Assembly (NCBI GenBank): GCA_025210745.1
Contig: JAOARC010000033.1
Coordinates: 1 to 38,516, forward strand
From: Bacteriovoracaceae bacterium
GTDB lineage: Bacteria > Bdellovibrionota > Bacteriovoracia > Bacteriovoracales > Bacteriovoracaceae
DNA: 38,516 nt
Reading direction: 5' to 3'
Made by a program: the position numbers and the translations under genes
The notes under the pieces: generated by a model
The model's database searches: none
What the model was told of the DNA's origin: nothing
What the model saw: the letters and a program-made list of their open reading frames with translations, nothing else
Shown: positions 31,462 through 38,516 of the stretch, one piece after another
Layout: the number at the start of each line of letters is the position of its first letter
Numbering within the stretch: position 1 is the first letter of the stretch

Positions 31462-32289
31462 ATGAAAAAAATGCTTTTAACCTTGGCAGTGTCAACATTA
31501 GCTGCTTCTTCTTTTGCCAGCAGTACAAATACTAGTGTAACAAGTACTTCAGGCTCAACTTTAAAAAATCTTTTAAAGAATACATCTTTTAGTGCTGCAA
31601 CAGGGTTAGAAAGAACTAATATCGATAATGAATCTGTCGAGGGCTACTTAAATATTGCCGCATCAGGAAAAATAACTAATAAAATAAATATGATGCTTCA
31701 GATAAGAAGTGGTATGGATAGATTAAATGTAGACGAAACTGAGTCTAATCAAAATGCAGCTGTTCACTATATGAAAAATCCAAGAATCTTCTTTTCTGGA
31801 TATAATACAGAGCTTGAGACTATTGTTGGAAAAATTACCTTGGCGCCACAACTAAGAGTTGAAGCCAGAACTCAAGGTAATAGTGATGGTCGATTAGCAA
31901 CTCTAAGATTAGGTGGAACTGCATCCATGAAAACAAATATTGCCAACACTTTTTCTTTATCTGCTTTTACATATGATAATATTACCGACTCTACAGCGGA
32001 TAAGAGTTTTGTTGATGGAGATTCAAGCGGTGCATTTTATTACGTTTTAGCAAATAATTATGCGATTGATGATACGAATGCAATTTCTGCTACAGTTGAG
32101 CACTTCTCAACTTTTAACCAGAAAAATCTTACGGCAAACTATTCAGGTGCGGATAGCTTGATTATTTTAAGATATTCTAACTCATCAATTAAAAATACGT
32201 GGGTTTCTCCATATCTTTCTCAATCATTAGAAGAAAAAACGGCTTTTAATAAGATGGCCATTGGTGTTGATGCTTCGTATAGATTCTAA
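31462..32289 (+). CDS. Outer-membrane beta-barrel protein candidate
   Basis: A 275-residue exported protein. The signal peptide (about 1-20, ending SSFAS) is followed by a Ser/Thr/Asn-rich stretch and then by alternating hydrophobic-polar segments typical of beta strands (GYLNIAASGKITNKINMMLQI, shown in part; TFSLSAFTYDNI; AISATVEHFSTF). The last residues, GVDASYRF, end in an aromatic Phe, which is the usual signal for the BAM assembly machinery. The family is not identified; it could be a small porin, an adhesin-like barrel or a coat protein. AAGGAG gives a strong ribosome site and a strong terminator follows, as for abundant envelope proteins. It stands alone as a single-gene unit. Confidence 0.78.
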   Translation: MKKMLLTLAVSTLAASSFASSTNTSVTSTSGSTLKNLLKNTSFSAATGLERTNIDNESVEGYLNIAASGKITNKINMMLQIRSGMDRLNVDETESNQNAAVHYMKNPRIFFSGYNTELETIVGKITLAPQLRVEARTQGNSDGRLATLRLGGTASMKTNIANTFSLSAFTYDNITDSTADKSFVDGDSSGAFYYVLANNYAIDDTNAISATVEHFSTFNQKNLTANYSGADSLIILRYSNSSIKNTWVSPYLSQSLEEKTAFNKMAIGVDASYRF

Positions 32290-32313
32290 GAAAATATTAA
32301 ATTTATAAATATG

Positions 32314-32349
32314 AAAAAAGCCCAAAATTTTATTTTGGGCTTTTTTTTT
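32314..32349 (+). terminator. Strong Rho-independent terminator after the outer-membrane protein gene
   Basis: GCCCAAAA and TTTTGGGC (32320-32327/32333-32340) form a stem, extended by A-T pairs, with a 5-base loop and nine Ts after it. The A run on the other side makes it potentially bidirectional. Confidence 0.92.
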
Positions 32350-32389
32350 GGTATAAAACTACTATTAAATAATTTAAAAGGTATGTTTT

Positions 32390-33148
32390 ATGCTAATGAT
32401 AGTTTCCCCTGCCAAAAAGCTCGATTTTGATACAGAATCACCATTCGAAGATTATGATATCCCAAAATACTTAGACAAGTCTAAGTCTCTAGTAAAGGAG
32501 CTGAAAAAACTAAGTGAAGCTGATATAAAAAAGCTTATGAAAGTTAGCGATGCTATTGCAAAGCTTAATAAAGATAGATTTAACTCCTTTAAAACTCCTT
32601 TTAACACCAAAAATGCCAAGCAAGCAATATTTGCATTTCGAGGTGATACTTACCAAGGATTAGATCCTGATTCCATGAATAAAAATGAAATAAAATATGC
32701 AAATAAACATCTAAGAATTTTATCTGGTCTCTATGGCGTTCTAAATCCTATGGATCTTATACAGCCTTATCGATTAGAAATGGGAACCAAGTTTAAAACT
32801 GATGGGTTTAAGAACTTACATACATTTTGGATGGATACAAACACCAAAAGAATTGAAGCCGATCTTAAAGGACAAAAAGCTCTTATCAATCTTGCCAGTA
32901 AAGAATACTTTTCAAGCATTGATTTTTCTAAACTCTCAAAACCTGTCATTACTCCTATTTTTAAGGAAAATAAAAATGGAATATTAAAAATAATCTCTTT
33001 TAATGCAAAAAGAGCAAGAGGTATGATGGGAAGATTTATTATTGAAAACAAAATAAAAGATCCGCAAGATTTAAAACAGTTTAATTCTGATAATTATAAA
33101 TTTAATAACAAACTAAGTTCTGAGACTGAGTTTGTATTTACAAGGTAG
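32390..33148 (+). CDS. yaaA: YaaA/DUF328 peroxide-stress protein
   Basis: A 252-residue cytosolic protein. E. coli YaaA (about 258 residues) lowers intracellular free iron and limits peroxide damage. The match is visible from the first residues, MLMIVSPAKKLDFDTESP, through FAFRGDTYQGLDP, LRILSGLYGVLNPMDLIQPYRLEMGTK in two adjacent parts, LINLASKEYFSSID and the C-terminal SFNAKRARGMMGRFIIEN. AAAAGG is 8 bases before the ATG at 32390. It is followed after 2 bases by the FAD-linked oxidase gene, so the two form an operon together with the envelope protein at 34449. Confidence 0.94.
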   Translation: MLMIVSPAKKLDFDTESPFEDYDIPKYLDKSKSLVKELKKLSEADIKKLMKVSDAIAKLNKDRFNSFKTPFNTKNAKQAIFAFRGDTYQGLDPDSMNKNEIKYANKHLRILSGLYGVLNPMDLIQPYRLEMGTKFKTDGFKNLHTFWMDTNTKRIEADLKGQKALINLASKEYFSSIDFSKLSKPVITPIFKENKNGILKIISFNAKRARGMMGRFIIENKIKDPQDLKQFNSDNYKFNNKLSSETEFVFTR

Positions 33149-33150
33149 AT

Positions 33151-34464
33151 ATGGCCTTAAATAAAAAAGTATTTAAAGATATAGATGAACTTAAAAAGCA
33201 TATAAAAACCCATAAAGCTTCTTTTTACTACTCATCTCAAACATCAACAGTTATTCCTTATGACTACTTAGAACAAATTTTTACGAAAGATGACTTTTAT
33301 CTTTGCGATCTATCTTTAATGAGAAAATCGATGAAAATAGAAGATGATCATTTAATTATCGAAGGTGCAGTAAGTTGGAAGGAAGCTAAGGAATTCTGTC
33401 AATCTAGCGGCTACTGTATAAAGACCTCCCCCACAGAAGAACTTGCCTTAATAAGTGCTGGAGCTGCTACAAGTGCTACGGGAGAGCGCTACTTTTGTCA
33501 TGGAAATCTAAGATCTCAAATTAGTGAGATCACTTATCTTGACTACAATGCTGATATAAAAACATTAAAAAAAGAAAAACCTTTTTCTTTCAATATTGGT
33601 GATTATAGTGAAGATATGAAAAAATATACAAGTTTTAAAAACCCTCCTTTTCCCATGTTTGAAAATGAAACAGATCTTCTCATTGGAACGGAAGGACAAC
33701 TTGGAGTGATTACAGGACTAAAACTTAAAATAGACAAAGACACAAATAGTATTTTCATGTTTATGTTACTCGATAAGTGGGAACAAAATGATGATGCTCA
33801 TCTTGAAGTTATTGAAAAAGTTCAGAACTTTAGAACTCATACTCACATCTGTGAATATATAGACTCAAATGCATTTTCCTACCTTGATTCAAAAGATAGA
33901 CCTAATAAAGGAAAGGATGCTATTTTTTTTGAAATAAAAGAATCTATGTTTGAAGACTTCTACGAAAACTTCATATGTAAGTTAGAGCATATTAAACAAG
34001 AAGAAATATTTGAAGTTTCTAAACAAAAATTTCATCTCATTAGAGCTGGAGTACCAAGAGCTGTGTTTGAAGAAAACTCTAAGATGGGTGTAAAGAAAAT
34101 GGGAACAGATGTTCAAGTAAAAATAAAAGATTTTCCAAAACTACTTAATATCTATAGAGAATTTACTCAAGAAGGAGTAAAGTATAACTTATTTGGTCAC
34201 TTTGGAGATGCTCATCTACATTTTAACTTTATGCCAATTGATTCTCAAACAAGCCTTTGTCAAAGAAAACTAGAAAAAATGTACAAAGAAGTTGCTAATA
34301 TAGAAGCTTCCCCTTTTGCAGAGCATGGAATTGGGGTTATTAAACAAAAATTTATCAAAGACTTTTGGACAGACAGTCAATACGAAGTATTTAAGATGCT
34401 AAAAGAAACTTGCGACCCTCACAATCAATTTTTCCCTCAAGGTTTTATGTGTATACAAAAGTAG
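33151..34464 (+). CDS. FAD-linked oxidase (D-lactate/glycolate-dehydrogenase-like)
   Basis: A 437-residue enzyme of the PCMH-type FAD family. LISAGAATSATGERYFCHGNL resembles the second FAD-contact loop, and DLLIGTEGQLGVITGLKLKI is the conserved block after the FAD domain. The C-terminal oxidase domain has GHFGDAHLHFNFMP and SPFAEHGIGVIKQKF, where the His residues bind metal or substrate in D-lactate and glycolate enzymes, and ends with CDPHNQFFPQGF (usual form LDPxxxxNPGK). The first glycine loop of the family is not obvious in the N-terminal 80 residues. No Cys-rich FeS domain is present. The 2-hydroxyacid substrate is unknown. AAGG precedes the ATG. It overlaps the next gene by 16 bases. 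Confidence 0.85.
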   Translation: MALNKKVFKDIDELKKHIKTHKASFYYSSQTSTVIPYDYLEQIFTKDDFYLCDLSLMRKSMKIEDDHLIIEGAVSWKEAKEFCQSSGYCIKTSPTEELALISAGAATSATGERYFCHGNLRSQISEITYLDYNADIKTLKKEKPFSFNIGDYSEDMKKYTSFKNPPFPMFENETDLLIGTEGQLGVITGLKLKIDKDTNSIFMFMLLDKWEQNDDAHLEVIEKVQNFRTHTHICEYIDSNAFSYLDSKDRPNKGKDAIFFEIKESMFEDFYENFICKLEHIKQEEIFEVSKQKFHLIRAGVPRAVFEENSKMGVKKMGTDVQVKIKDFPKLLNIYREFTQEGVKYNLFGHFGDAHLHFNFMPIDSQTSLCQRKLEKMYKEVANIEASPFAEHGIGVIKQKFIKDFWTDSQYEVFKMLKETCDPHNQFFPQGFMCIQK

Positions 34465-35207
34465 TTATTTTAATTTTAATCAGTTTTCATAGCTTTGCTA
34501 GTCTTGATCTTAGTATTGGCTCAGCTCTTAGAACCTACCCTAGTCTGGGAGCTCAGTTTGAGTTGGAGTCTGGATACAATATGCTTTTATGGGGACAAGG
34601 TAAAAAGGCTTCTCCTTTTTATGGTCTTTTTAGACCAAATATAAAACTTGCCACAAGTGCAGTTGTAAATCAATATGATGCAAACTTGAGTTTTTATCCA
34701 ATATCATTTATTGGTCTAGAGTTTGGACATCGAAATATAAGATCTGACTTTGAAGACTTTCCATTTTACAATTGTGAACTTGTAACCTGTGTGGGGAATA
34801 TAAAAAGTGATTATACTGGTTTTAAAATGGCTCTTGCCTATGCTGGTATTATTGCAATGGGAAAAACAAGAATCTATAAATCAACTTATACACAGAAAGA
34901 TTCAAAACAATTTACAGAGTTTCGCTATGGAGCTTTAGCAAATGCCCCAGAAGATCAAAATATTCATACGAACTATTTTCTAGGTTATAAAATAAATAAT
35001 AATACCTTAGGTATTATGCATGACTATACTCGTTTTTCACAATCAAAACAAAAGTATGAAATGAATCTTGCTGTCATAATGATGAAAAATAAAAGTTCTA
35101 GCTATACTTTTGGTGCTGGTAACTTTAGGTCTACTCATCAAAAAGCGGGTGCTATATTTGTATTTCGATATCAACTCGAAATATGGCCTAGTGAAAAATT
35201 ATTTTAG
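34449..35207 (+). CDS. Exported, probably outer-membrane, hypothetical protein
   Basis: A 252-residue protein starting at GTG 34449, chosen because AAGG lies 6 bases upstream and the product then begins with a compact signal peptide (about 1-17, ending HSFAS); the reading frame is open further upstream but only within the FAD oxidase gene. The mature part alternates aromatic and polar residues (LSFYPISFIGLEFGHRNI, TNYFLGYKINNNTLGIM, YTFGAGNF), like a beta-barrel of the outer membrane. Two Cys sit close together (YNCELVTCVGN). The C terminus ends in Phe (SEKLF). I do not recognise the family. It overlaps the upstream gene by 16 bases, so translation is likely coupled, and the downstream convergent gene by 9. 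Confidence 0.68.
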   Translation: MYTKVVILILISFHSFASLDLSIGSALRTYPSLGAQFELESGYNMLLWGQGKKASPFYGLFRPNIKLATSAVVNQYDANLSFYPISFIGLEFGHRNIRSDFEDFPFYNCELVTCVGNIKSDYTGFKMALAYAGIIAMGKTRIYKSTYTQKDSKQFTEFRYGALANAPEDQNIHTNYFLGYKINNNTLGIMHDYTRFSQSKQKYEMNLAVIMMKNKSSSYTFGAGNFRSTHQKAGAIFVFRYQLEIWPSEKLF

Positions 35208-36167
35208 CACTACACACGACTGATCTTTATTATTTAGATAACTAATGACCTCGCCGATGGTACAGATAGTCTGATTTTTCTCTACAAGATAATCCATTAC
35301 CATTTCACTTGTTTTAACAGTTGGTGCTTGAATATCGTGAAAGAGAATAACACCCGAGTGATTTGGAGTTTTTTTCATCTGTTTTTTTACACGATTAAAA
35401 ACAGAGTTGGAATCTTTATCTTTCCAATCAAGCGTATCTATATTCCAAAATATATGTATTAACTTATTATCTGCAATAACTTCTCTTGTTGAAGAGTTTC
35501 TAAGTCCCGCTCCATAAGGAAGTCTAAAAATATCAAGTTTCACATCTAAGATTTTTTCTAAGTCTATTTTTGCTTGAGTTATCTCATATTTTAATCTTGC
35601 TGAACTTGGATTAGCTAAACTTTTGTGAGTATAGCTATGTAAAGCAATTTCCATTTTTGCATCTTTAACGTACTGAGCTGTCGCCAAGTATTTTTTTACT
35701 TCTCTAGTAAGCATAAAAAAAGTTGCTTTTAAACCTCGTTCATAAAGATTATCAACAATAGCTTTTGTTCTATCTCCACGAGGACCATCATCAAATGTTA
35801 AAGACCAAACATTTTGAGGAAAAGTGTTACCTGTTACATTACCTGCTCGTGTAATAGAAGGATAAACAAAAATATCTTCATTACGATTGATTTGTCTCAC
35901 AACTTTGTTATATTCACTAGCGTCTTCGATTTCAATTAAATATTTTTCATTTTTTATATTAGGATCAAAACCAAGCTCTTCAATATACTCTCTTGTCTTT
36001 AAAAGTTTTTTATAAATAGTACTTTGTAATGGATTATCTAAATCATTAAGACTTTGATCAAATTGACTTAAAAGAGAATCTGCATAAATATGTGCAAAGT
36101 CATACTTTGCCTTTAAAGATATAGAAAAAGCACTAACACAAATAAAAAGTAAGAATAAGATTTTCAT
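35199..36167 (-). CDS. Exported NodB-type polysaccharide deacetylase
   Basis: A 322-residue secreted enzyme of carbohydrate-esterase family 4. After a signal peptide (about 1-19) and an unrecognised N-terminal region (20-110), the NodB domain shows every motif: TFDDGP (124-129), HSYTH (177-181) with the zinc-binding His pair, FRLPYG with the Arg, DTLDW, and ILFHDI. Such enzymes remove N- or O-acetyl groups from peptidoglycan, chitin or similar polymers. In Bdellovibrio, secreted deacetylases of this fold mark the prey wall, so a similar role is possible here if the host is a predator. No obvious Shine-Dalgarno; the MFS transporter gene is upstream on the same strand, 21 bases away. Confidence 0.92.
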   Translation of the reverse strand: MKILFLLFICVSAFSISLKAKYDFAHIYADSLLSQFDQSLNDLDNPLQSTIYKKLLKTREYIEELGFDPNIKNEKYLIEIEDASEYNKVVRQINRNEDIFVYPSITRAGNVTGNTFPQNVWSLTFDDGPRGDRTKAIVDNLYERGLKATFFMLTREVKKYLATAQYVKDAKMEIALHSYTHKSLANPSSARLKYEITQAKIDLEKILDVKLDIFRLPYGAGLRNSSTREVIADNKLIHIFWNIDTLDWKDKDSNSVFNRVKKQMKKTPNHSGVILFHDIQAPTVKTSEMVMDYLVEKNQTICTIGEVISYLNNKDQSCVVLK

Positions 36168-36188
36168 AAGGTTTCTTATACTCTAGAG

Positions 36189-37334
36189 TTACGTTCTATG
36201 TAACCTAAATTGTAAGATATATAGCGAAGTGCCCAACATAAGAAAAACTAAACAAAAAGCTGCATCTAAATTCAATAACTTAGCAATCTGACCAAATGTA
36301 TAGTGCATAATGAAAATTGCTCCTCCCACAAAATTCATCACTTTTGCAACTAAGTTTTCACTAAAATAATGATACTCACTTGATAAAAAGCTCATAAAAC
36401 ACGGAAAGAAATATGACATAAAAATAGCACTTACTGGTAAGAAAATAGGGAAAATAAAAATACCTAAAATACAGCATAGTATACTTGTCATCAAAGAAGT
36501 TAGTAAAAGATTCTTAGACTTTATATTAAAGTCTTTCATAGCAAATAAAACCCTTCCACCAAGTAGTAAGAGAAAAAATATACTTAAAAAGCCTGAAGCA
36601 TCATCATTTGAAAAGTTCCATTTTTTCGTCAAAAAAAGTACCATTCTTGATGAAACAAGAACCTCTGAAGCCACATAAAAACTTATAACAATTCCTAGTT
36701 TTATAACCAAACCTAAAGGAATACTCACATTTCCAACTTTTTGCTCAGACGAAAGAGGCAATTTTTTTAATTTCATAAAAAAATAAAAAGCTATCATCAA
36801 AGGCAATAATCCCAAAGAAATAAAGTAAAACTTCCAGTCCAGAGAATAAGTAAAAATAAAACTAAAAATAAATGGACTTAAAAATGAAGAAAGCCCATAC
36901 ATAGAATGTAAAGCTGAAAATAATCTTCTATTAGTATCCTTATTTGAATTTTTATTTATAATAACATTTAAAGTTATAGATAAGATTCCAATCGATATAC
37001 CAAAAAATGCACTAAAAATTAAAAAGTTTGAAAAATAAGGGGCATACTTGATAACAAGTCCCATCATTAATGTTGATACTCCCATCAAGACAAGAGCAAA
37101 GTAGGTTAAACTCAAAACCCTAAAACGATACAACCAAAATTTTGAAACGACAGTGGTTACAAAAGAACTTAACGCACTTATAGAAAAAATAAGAGAACCA
37201 TTTGAAGTCGTGACATTAAAAAGACTAAGAAGTTCTGGATATATTGGACCTCTAGAATTATCAATAAGTCCAACACAGAACAAAGCCAAAAATGATAGTA
37301 TTATATATCCATTAAACATAGCCCTATCATACAT
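36189..37334 (-). CDS. MFS-type transporter
   Basis: A 381-residue inner-membrane protein with about 12 hydrophobic helices in two six-helix halves separated by a basic loop (FFMKLKKLPLSSEQKVGN). The first half has the short MFS-like start GLIDNSRGPIYPELLSLF and the loop after the second helix (KFWLYRFRV). Overall it resembles sugar- or drug-type MFS carriers (FucP-like start), but no substrate-specific motif is evident. The ATG at 37334 lacks a clear Shine-Dalgarno; an in-frame ATG at 37319 has only a poorly placed AGGG. It follows the 38-residue miniprotein gene by 52 bases on the same strand and precedes the deacetylase gene by 21. Confidence 0.85.
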   Translation of the reverse strand: MYDRAMFNGYIILSFLALFCVGLIDNSRGPIYPELLSLFNVTTSNGSLIFSISALSSFVTTVVSKFWLYRFRVLSLTYFALVLMGVSTLMMGLVIKYAPYFSNFLIFSAFFGISIGILSITLNVIINKNSNKDTNRRLFSALHSMYGLSSFLSPFIFSFIFTYSLDWKFYFISLGLLPLMIAFYFFMKLKKLPLSSEQKVGNVSIPLGLVIKLGIVISFYVASEVLVSSRMVLFLTKKWNFSNDDASGFLSIFFLLLLGGRVLFAMKDFNIKSKNLLLTSLMTSILCCILGIFIFPIFLPVSAIFMSYFFPCFMSFLSSEYHYFSENLVAKVMNFVGGAIFIMHYTFGQIAKLLNLDAAFCLVFLMLGTSLYILQFRLHRT

Positions 37335-37386
37335 GAGCTTTATCTAAATTCAAGATTGCTCCTCAACTAAAAGAGCTCCTTATTAA

Positions 37387-37503
37387 TTACTCCTTTACCG
37401 TAACTTTAGCCCTAGACGTCGCCGCAATGAAATTTAAGAAATAGCTTCCAACTCCAAGAATAATAAAGATGTAACCTAGTACATAAAGAGGTGTATTTTC
37501 CAT
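37387..37503 (-). CDS. 38-residue single-span membrane miniprotein upstream of the MFS gene
   Basis: A very short gene with an excellent ribosome site (AAAAAGGAG, 6 bases before the ATG at 37503). The product begins MENTPLYVLGYIFIILG, has one hydrophobic segment (about 5-29) with a GxxxG-like pattern (GVGSYFLNFIAA) and a basic C terminus ending KVTVKE. Such small membrane proteins often stabilise or modulate a larger transporter or oxidase. It lies 52 bases upstream of the MFS gene on the same strand and is preceded by the repeat-containing regulatory region. Coding status rests on the ribosome site, the clean membrane pattern and its placement. Confidence 0.68.
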   Translation of the reverse strand: MENTPLYVLGYIFIILGVGSYFLNFIAATSRAKVTVKE

Positions 37504-37695
37504 GATAATCTCCTTTTTATCTATACCATCCTAGTATTTTAATTTTACTGGCCTTCTTCCTTGTGGCCTTAATTCATCCATGAAAAGCAGTTCTTGCAAT
37601 CACCATCCTAGTGTTTTGCTTGCCTATTATAAAGCAACAACGATGCCAACTTTTATTTCTATATTTATAAGCACTTAGCTCTTAGTCAAAAGGAC

Positions 37696-37716
37696 ACTAG
37701 GTCACTTTGACCTAGT
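37696..37716. repeat. Perfect 9-bp inverted repeat, operator-like
   Basis: ACTAGGTCA and TGACCTAGT flank CTT. The short centre makes a DNA-bound dimer site more likely than an RNA hairpin; no T run follows, so it is not a terminator. Confidence 0.5.
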
Positions 37717-37811
37717 TAAAATGTCACCTTTTATTATTTACATTTACCTTTAATTAAACCTTGAAAAAGAAAAATCAATATGAAATCATTATTACAGGTC
37801 AATGAATGACT

Positions 37812-37826
37812 TGTATTTAAAATACA
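37812..37826 (+). promoter_or_regulatory. 15-base palindrome just before the 76-residue gene
   Basis: TGTATTT and AAATACA flank a single A, ending 5 bases before the Shine-Dalgarno AAGGAG (about 37831-37836). Its position over the probable -10/start-site region suits a repressor operator for the downstream gene. Confidence 0.45.
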
Positions 37827-37845
37827 GCTTAAGGAGTAAGCAGTA

Positions 37846-38076
37846 ATGAAAAGCGCATCTTATTATCTTTTAAAAAATGGTTTTATTTTAAGACTTGAGT
37901 CCCCTCTAGATAACGAAGATATTCCGATTCTAATTAAAGCAAACTTACTTGATCCGGAAAATCTTGTTGAAATGAATCAAGATGAAGCAAATAATAGAGT
38001 TAGATTTTTTAGAGATGAAATTCTTGAGATGCCAGAATATCAAGAACGATTTTACGGACAAAGGTATGATATTTAA
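37846..38076 (+). CDS. 76-residue hypothetical protein
   Basis: A small soluble acidic protein without signal peptide or membrane span and without Cys. Not recognised. It is predicted mostly helical, with clusters such as LDNEDIPILIKANLL and MNQDEANNRVRFFRDEI and a Tyr/Arg-rich end (EYQERFYGQRYDI). AAGGAG lies 9 bases before the ATG, and the operator-like palindrome at 37812-37826 is directly upstream, suggesting regulated expression. It is isolated from neighbours: long intergenic DNA on the left and 145 bases on the right. Whether it is itself the regulator of that site cannot be told, since no helix-turn-helix is obvious. Confidence 0.68.
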   Translation: MKSASYYLLKNGFILRLESPLDNEDIPILIKANLLDPENLVEMNQDEANNRVRFFRDEILEMPEYQERFYGQRYDI

Positions 38077-38169
38077 GTTAATCGATCAAACTTAATACTT
38101 TTAATTCCGATACAGCTAAACACATGAAAAATATATATACCCTAAATAAGCCGCTTTTAAAAAAGCCTA

Positions 38170-38214
38170 TTCTTTGATAAATCCACTCAAATAAAAATTT
38201 TTATTATCAAAGGA
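38170..38214 (+). promoter_or_regulatory. Leader hairpin that pairs the Shine-Dalgarno of the next gene
   Basis: TTCTTTGATAA (38170-38180) can pair with TTATCAAAGGA (38204-38214): 11 pairs, one of them G-U. The 3' arm contains the Shine-Dalgarno AAAGGA used by the ATG at 38222. The A/U-rich stem and 23-base loop would mask the ribosome site when folded. Confidence 0.5.
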
Positions 38215-38221
38215 AGTATTT

Positions 38222-38516
38222 ATGAAAGCTTTAATAATCACTCTATTAATCAGCAGCGCCGTATTTGCTACAAAATATGAATTAAATAAAACCATCTGTG
38301 ATGGAAAAGAAGTGTCTATCTCTCCAGAAAACTCAGTACTTTCAATGATTATGGATTTTCATGGGCCATATAAAGTAGACCTTCTTGTAAATGGTGTTTT
38401 CTCTGATAGTGAAATGGAGTTTGAACTAAACTCAAAAAATCCTCTTACCATTATTACTCTTCAAAATGGATTTTATAAGTTCAAAAAAAGAGGAAAGTCG
38501 ACTTGTACAATTACGA
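38222..38516 (+). CDS. Exported small hypothetical protein (3' end cut by window edge)
   Basis: An open frame from ATG 38222 to the window end, 98 complete codons with no stop. The product starts with a signal peptide (MKALIITLLISSAVFA, cleavage after Ala16), followed by a short soluble domain with two Cys (in NKTICDGKEV and STCTIT), which are spaced like a small disulfide-bonded periplasmic domain. The strand-like segments GPYKVDLLVNGVF and PLTIITLQNGFYKF suggest a beta fold. Not recognised. AGGA is 7 bases from the ATG but lies within a predicted leader hairpin. Confidence 0.75.
   Translation, partial: MKALIITLLISSAVFATKYELNKTICDGKEVSISPENSVLSMIMDFHGPYKVDLLVNGVFSDSEMEFELNSKNPLTIITLQNGFYKFKKRGKSTCTIT

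Larger units (their letters stand above)
37504..37845. promoter_or_regulatory. Repeat-rich divergent intergenic region
   Basis: A 342-base noncoding stretch between the minus-strand miniprotein and the plus-strand 76-residue gene. It contains a 16-base direct repeat (ACCATCCTAGTATTTT at 37525-37540, ACCATCCTAGTGTTTT at 37602-37617, one mismatch), a perfect 9-bp inverted repeat ACTAGGTCA/TGACCTAGT with a 3-base centre (37696-37716), GTCA-ATGAA-TGAC (37798-37810) and TGTATTT/AAATACA around one base (37812-37826). CCTAGT or ACTAGG recurs in the direct and inverted repeats. This looks like a regulator-binding cluster. No gene is supported inside. Confidence 0.5.

Noticed and set aside
37580..37678. 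Short plus-strand frame of 32 residues in the repeat-rich intergenic region.
   Set aside because: No ribosome site, and its composition is explained by the direct repeat it crosses.
37696..37716. The core AGGTCA-N3-TGACCT equals the textbook animal oestrogen-receptor element.
   Set aside because: Bacteria have no such receptor; the match is a coincidence of a short palindrome. Only the operator-like symmetry is kept.
37811..37828. LexA-like box (TTGT...ACAG) before the 76-residue gene.
   Set aside because: Half-sites are 9 bases apart instead of the 8 of CTGT-N8-ACAG and the left half is TTGT; the gene is not a known SOS gene.
1..38516. Search for CRISPR arrays, tRNA/rRNA genes, transposases and prophage or plasmid replication genes.
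   Set aside because: No regularly spaced repeats, cloverleaf signatures, transposase motifs or phage structural genes were seen on either strand.

Overview
This window is AT-rich Gram-negative chromosomal DNA (about two thirds A+T by eye), densely packed with genes on both strands. The cargo fits a free-living or predatory member of the Bdellovibrionota, most likely a Bacteriovorax/Halobacteriovorax-like organism. That placement is inferred from gene content and base composition; no rRNA or other decisive marker is present. There are no tRNAs, insertion sequences, CRISPR arrays or clear prophage genes.

Layout. (1) 1-6.8 kb: housekeeping translation and RNA genes: the C-terminal end of a RapA helicase, a small K+ channel, an aldo/keto reductase, rsmI, a STAS protein, and the minus-strand block RNA methyltransferase - rplS - rnhB - yraN-like. 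(2) 6.9-11 kb: a two-gene sensory module (FIST-domain protein plus GAF-like histidine kinase) and a divergent SLC13/DASS carboxylate transporter whose promoter predicts a leaderless mRNA. (3) 11-15.8 kb: the most unusual locus, a tight operon of four exported proteins: an alpha-dioxygenase-type haem peroxidase, a catalase/allene-oxide-synthase-fold protein, an unrecognised exported protein and a chymotrypsin-fold serine protease. (4) 15.8-22.2 kb: a DUF819 membrane protein, a small exported protein, a 1324-residue exported/membrane Cys-rich protein and an exported, extremely basic protein. (5) 22.3-26.2 kb: ychJ-like and srkA-like genes, then a TPP riboswitch directly controlling a sodium:solute symporter (probable thiamine or thiamine-precursor uptake), followed by an exported endonuclease I. 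(6) 26.2-31.2 kb: SDR, acyl-CoA dehydrogenase, ArsC/YffB-like, PilZ, SUI1/YciH and an RluE-like pseudouridine synthase. (7) 31.4-38.5 kb: an outer-membrane beta-barrel candidate, yaaA, an FAD-linked oxidase, a second envelope protein, a NodB-type polysaccharide deacetylase, an MFS transporter preceded by a 38-residue membrane miniprotein, a repeat-rich regulatory intergenic region, a 76-residue orphan and a truncated exported protein.

How the parts may work together: many products are exported (dioxygenase operon, protease, nuclease, deacetylase, basic protein, large Cys-rich protein), which suits a bacterium that attacks external or prey macromolecules and scavenges vitamins. The best candidate for an undescribed system is the operon at 11084-15789, which pairs an alpha-dioxygenase that keeps its catalytic Tyr and both haem His residues with a catalase-fold partner, as if to make and then process fatty-acid hydroperoxides outside the cytoplasm. 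The substrate and the pathway are inference.
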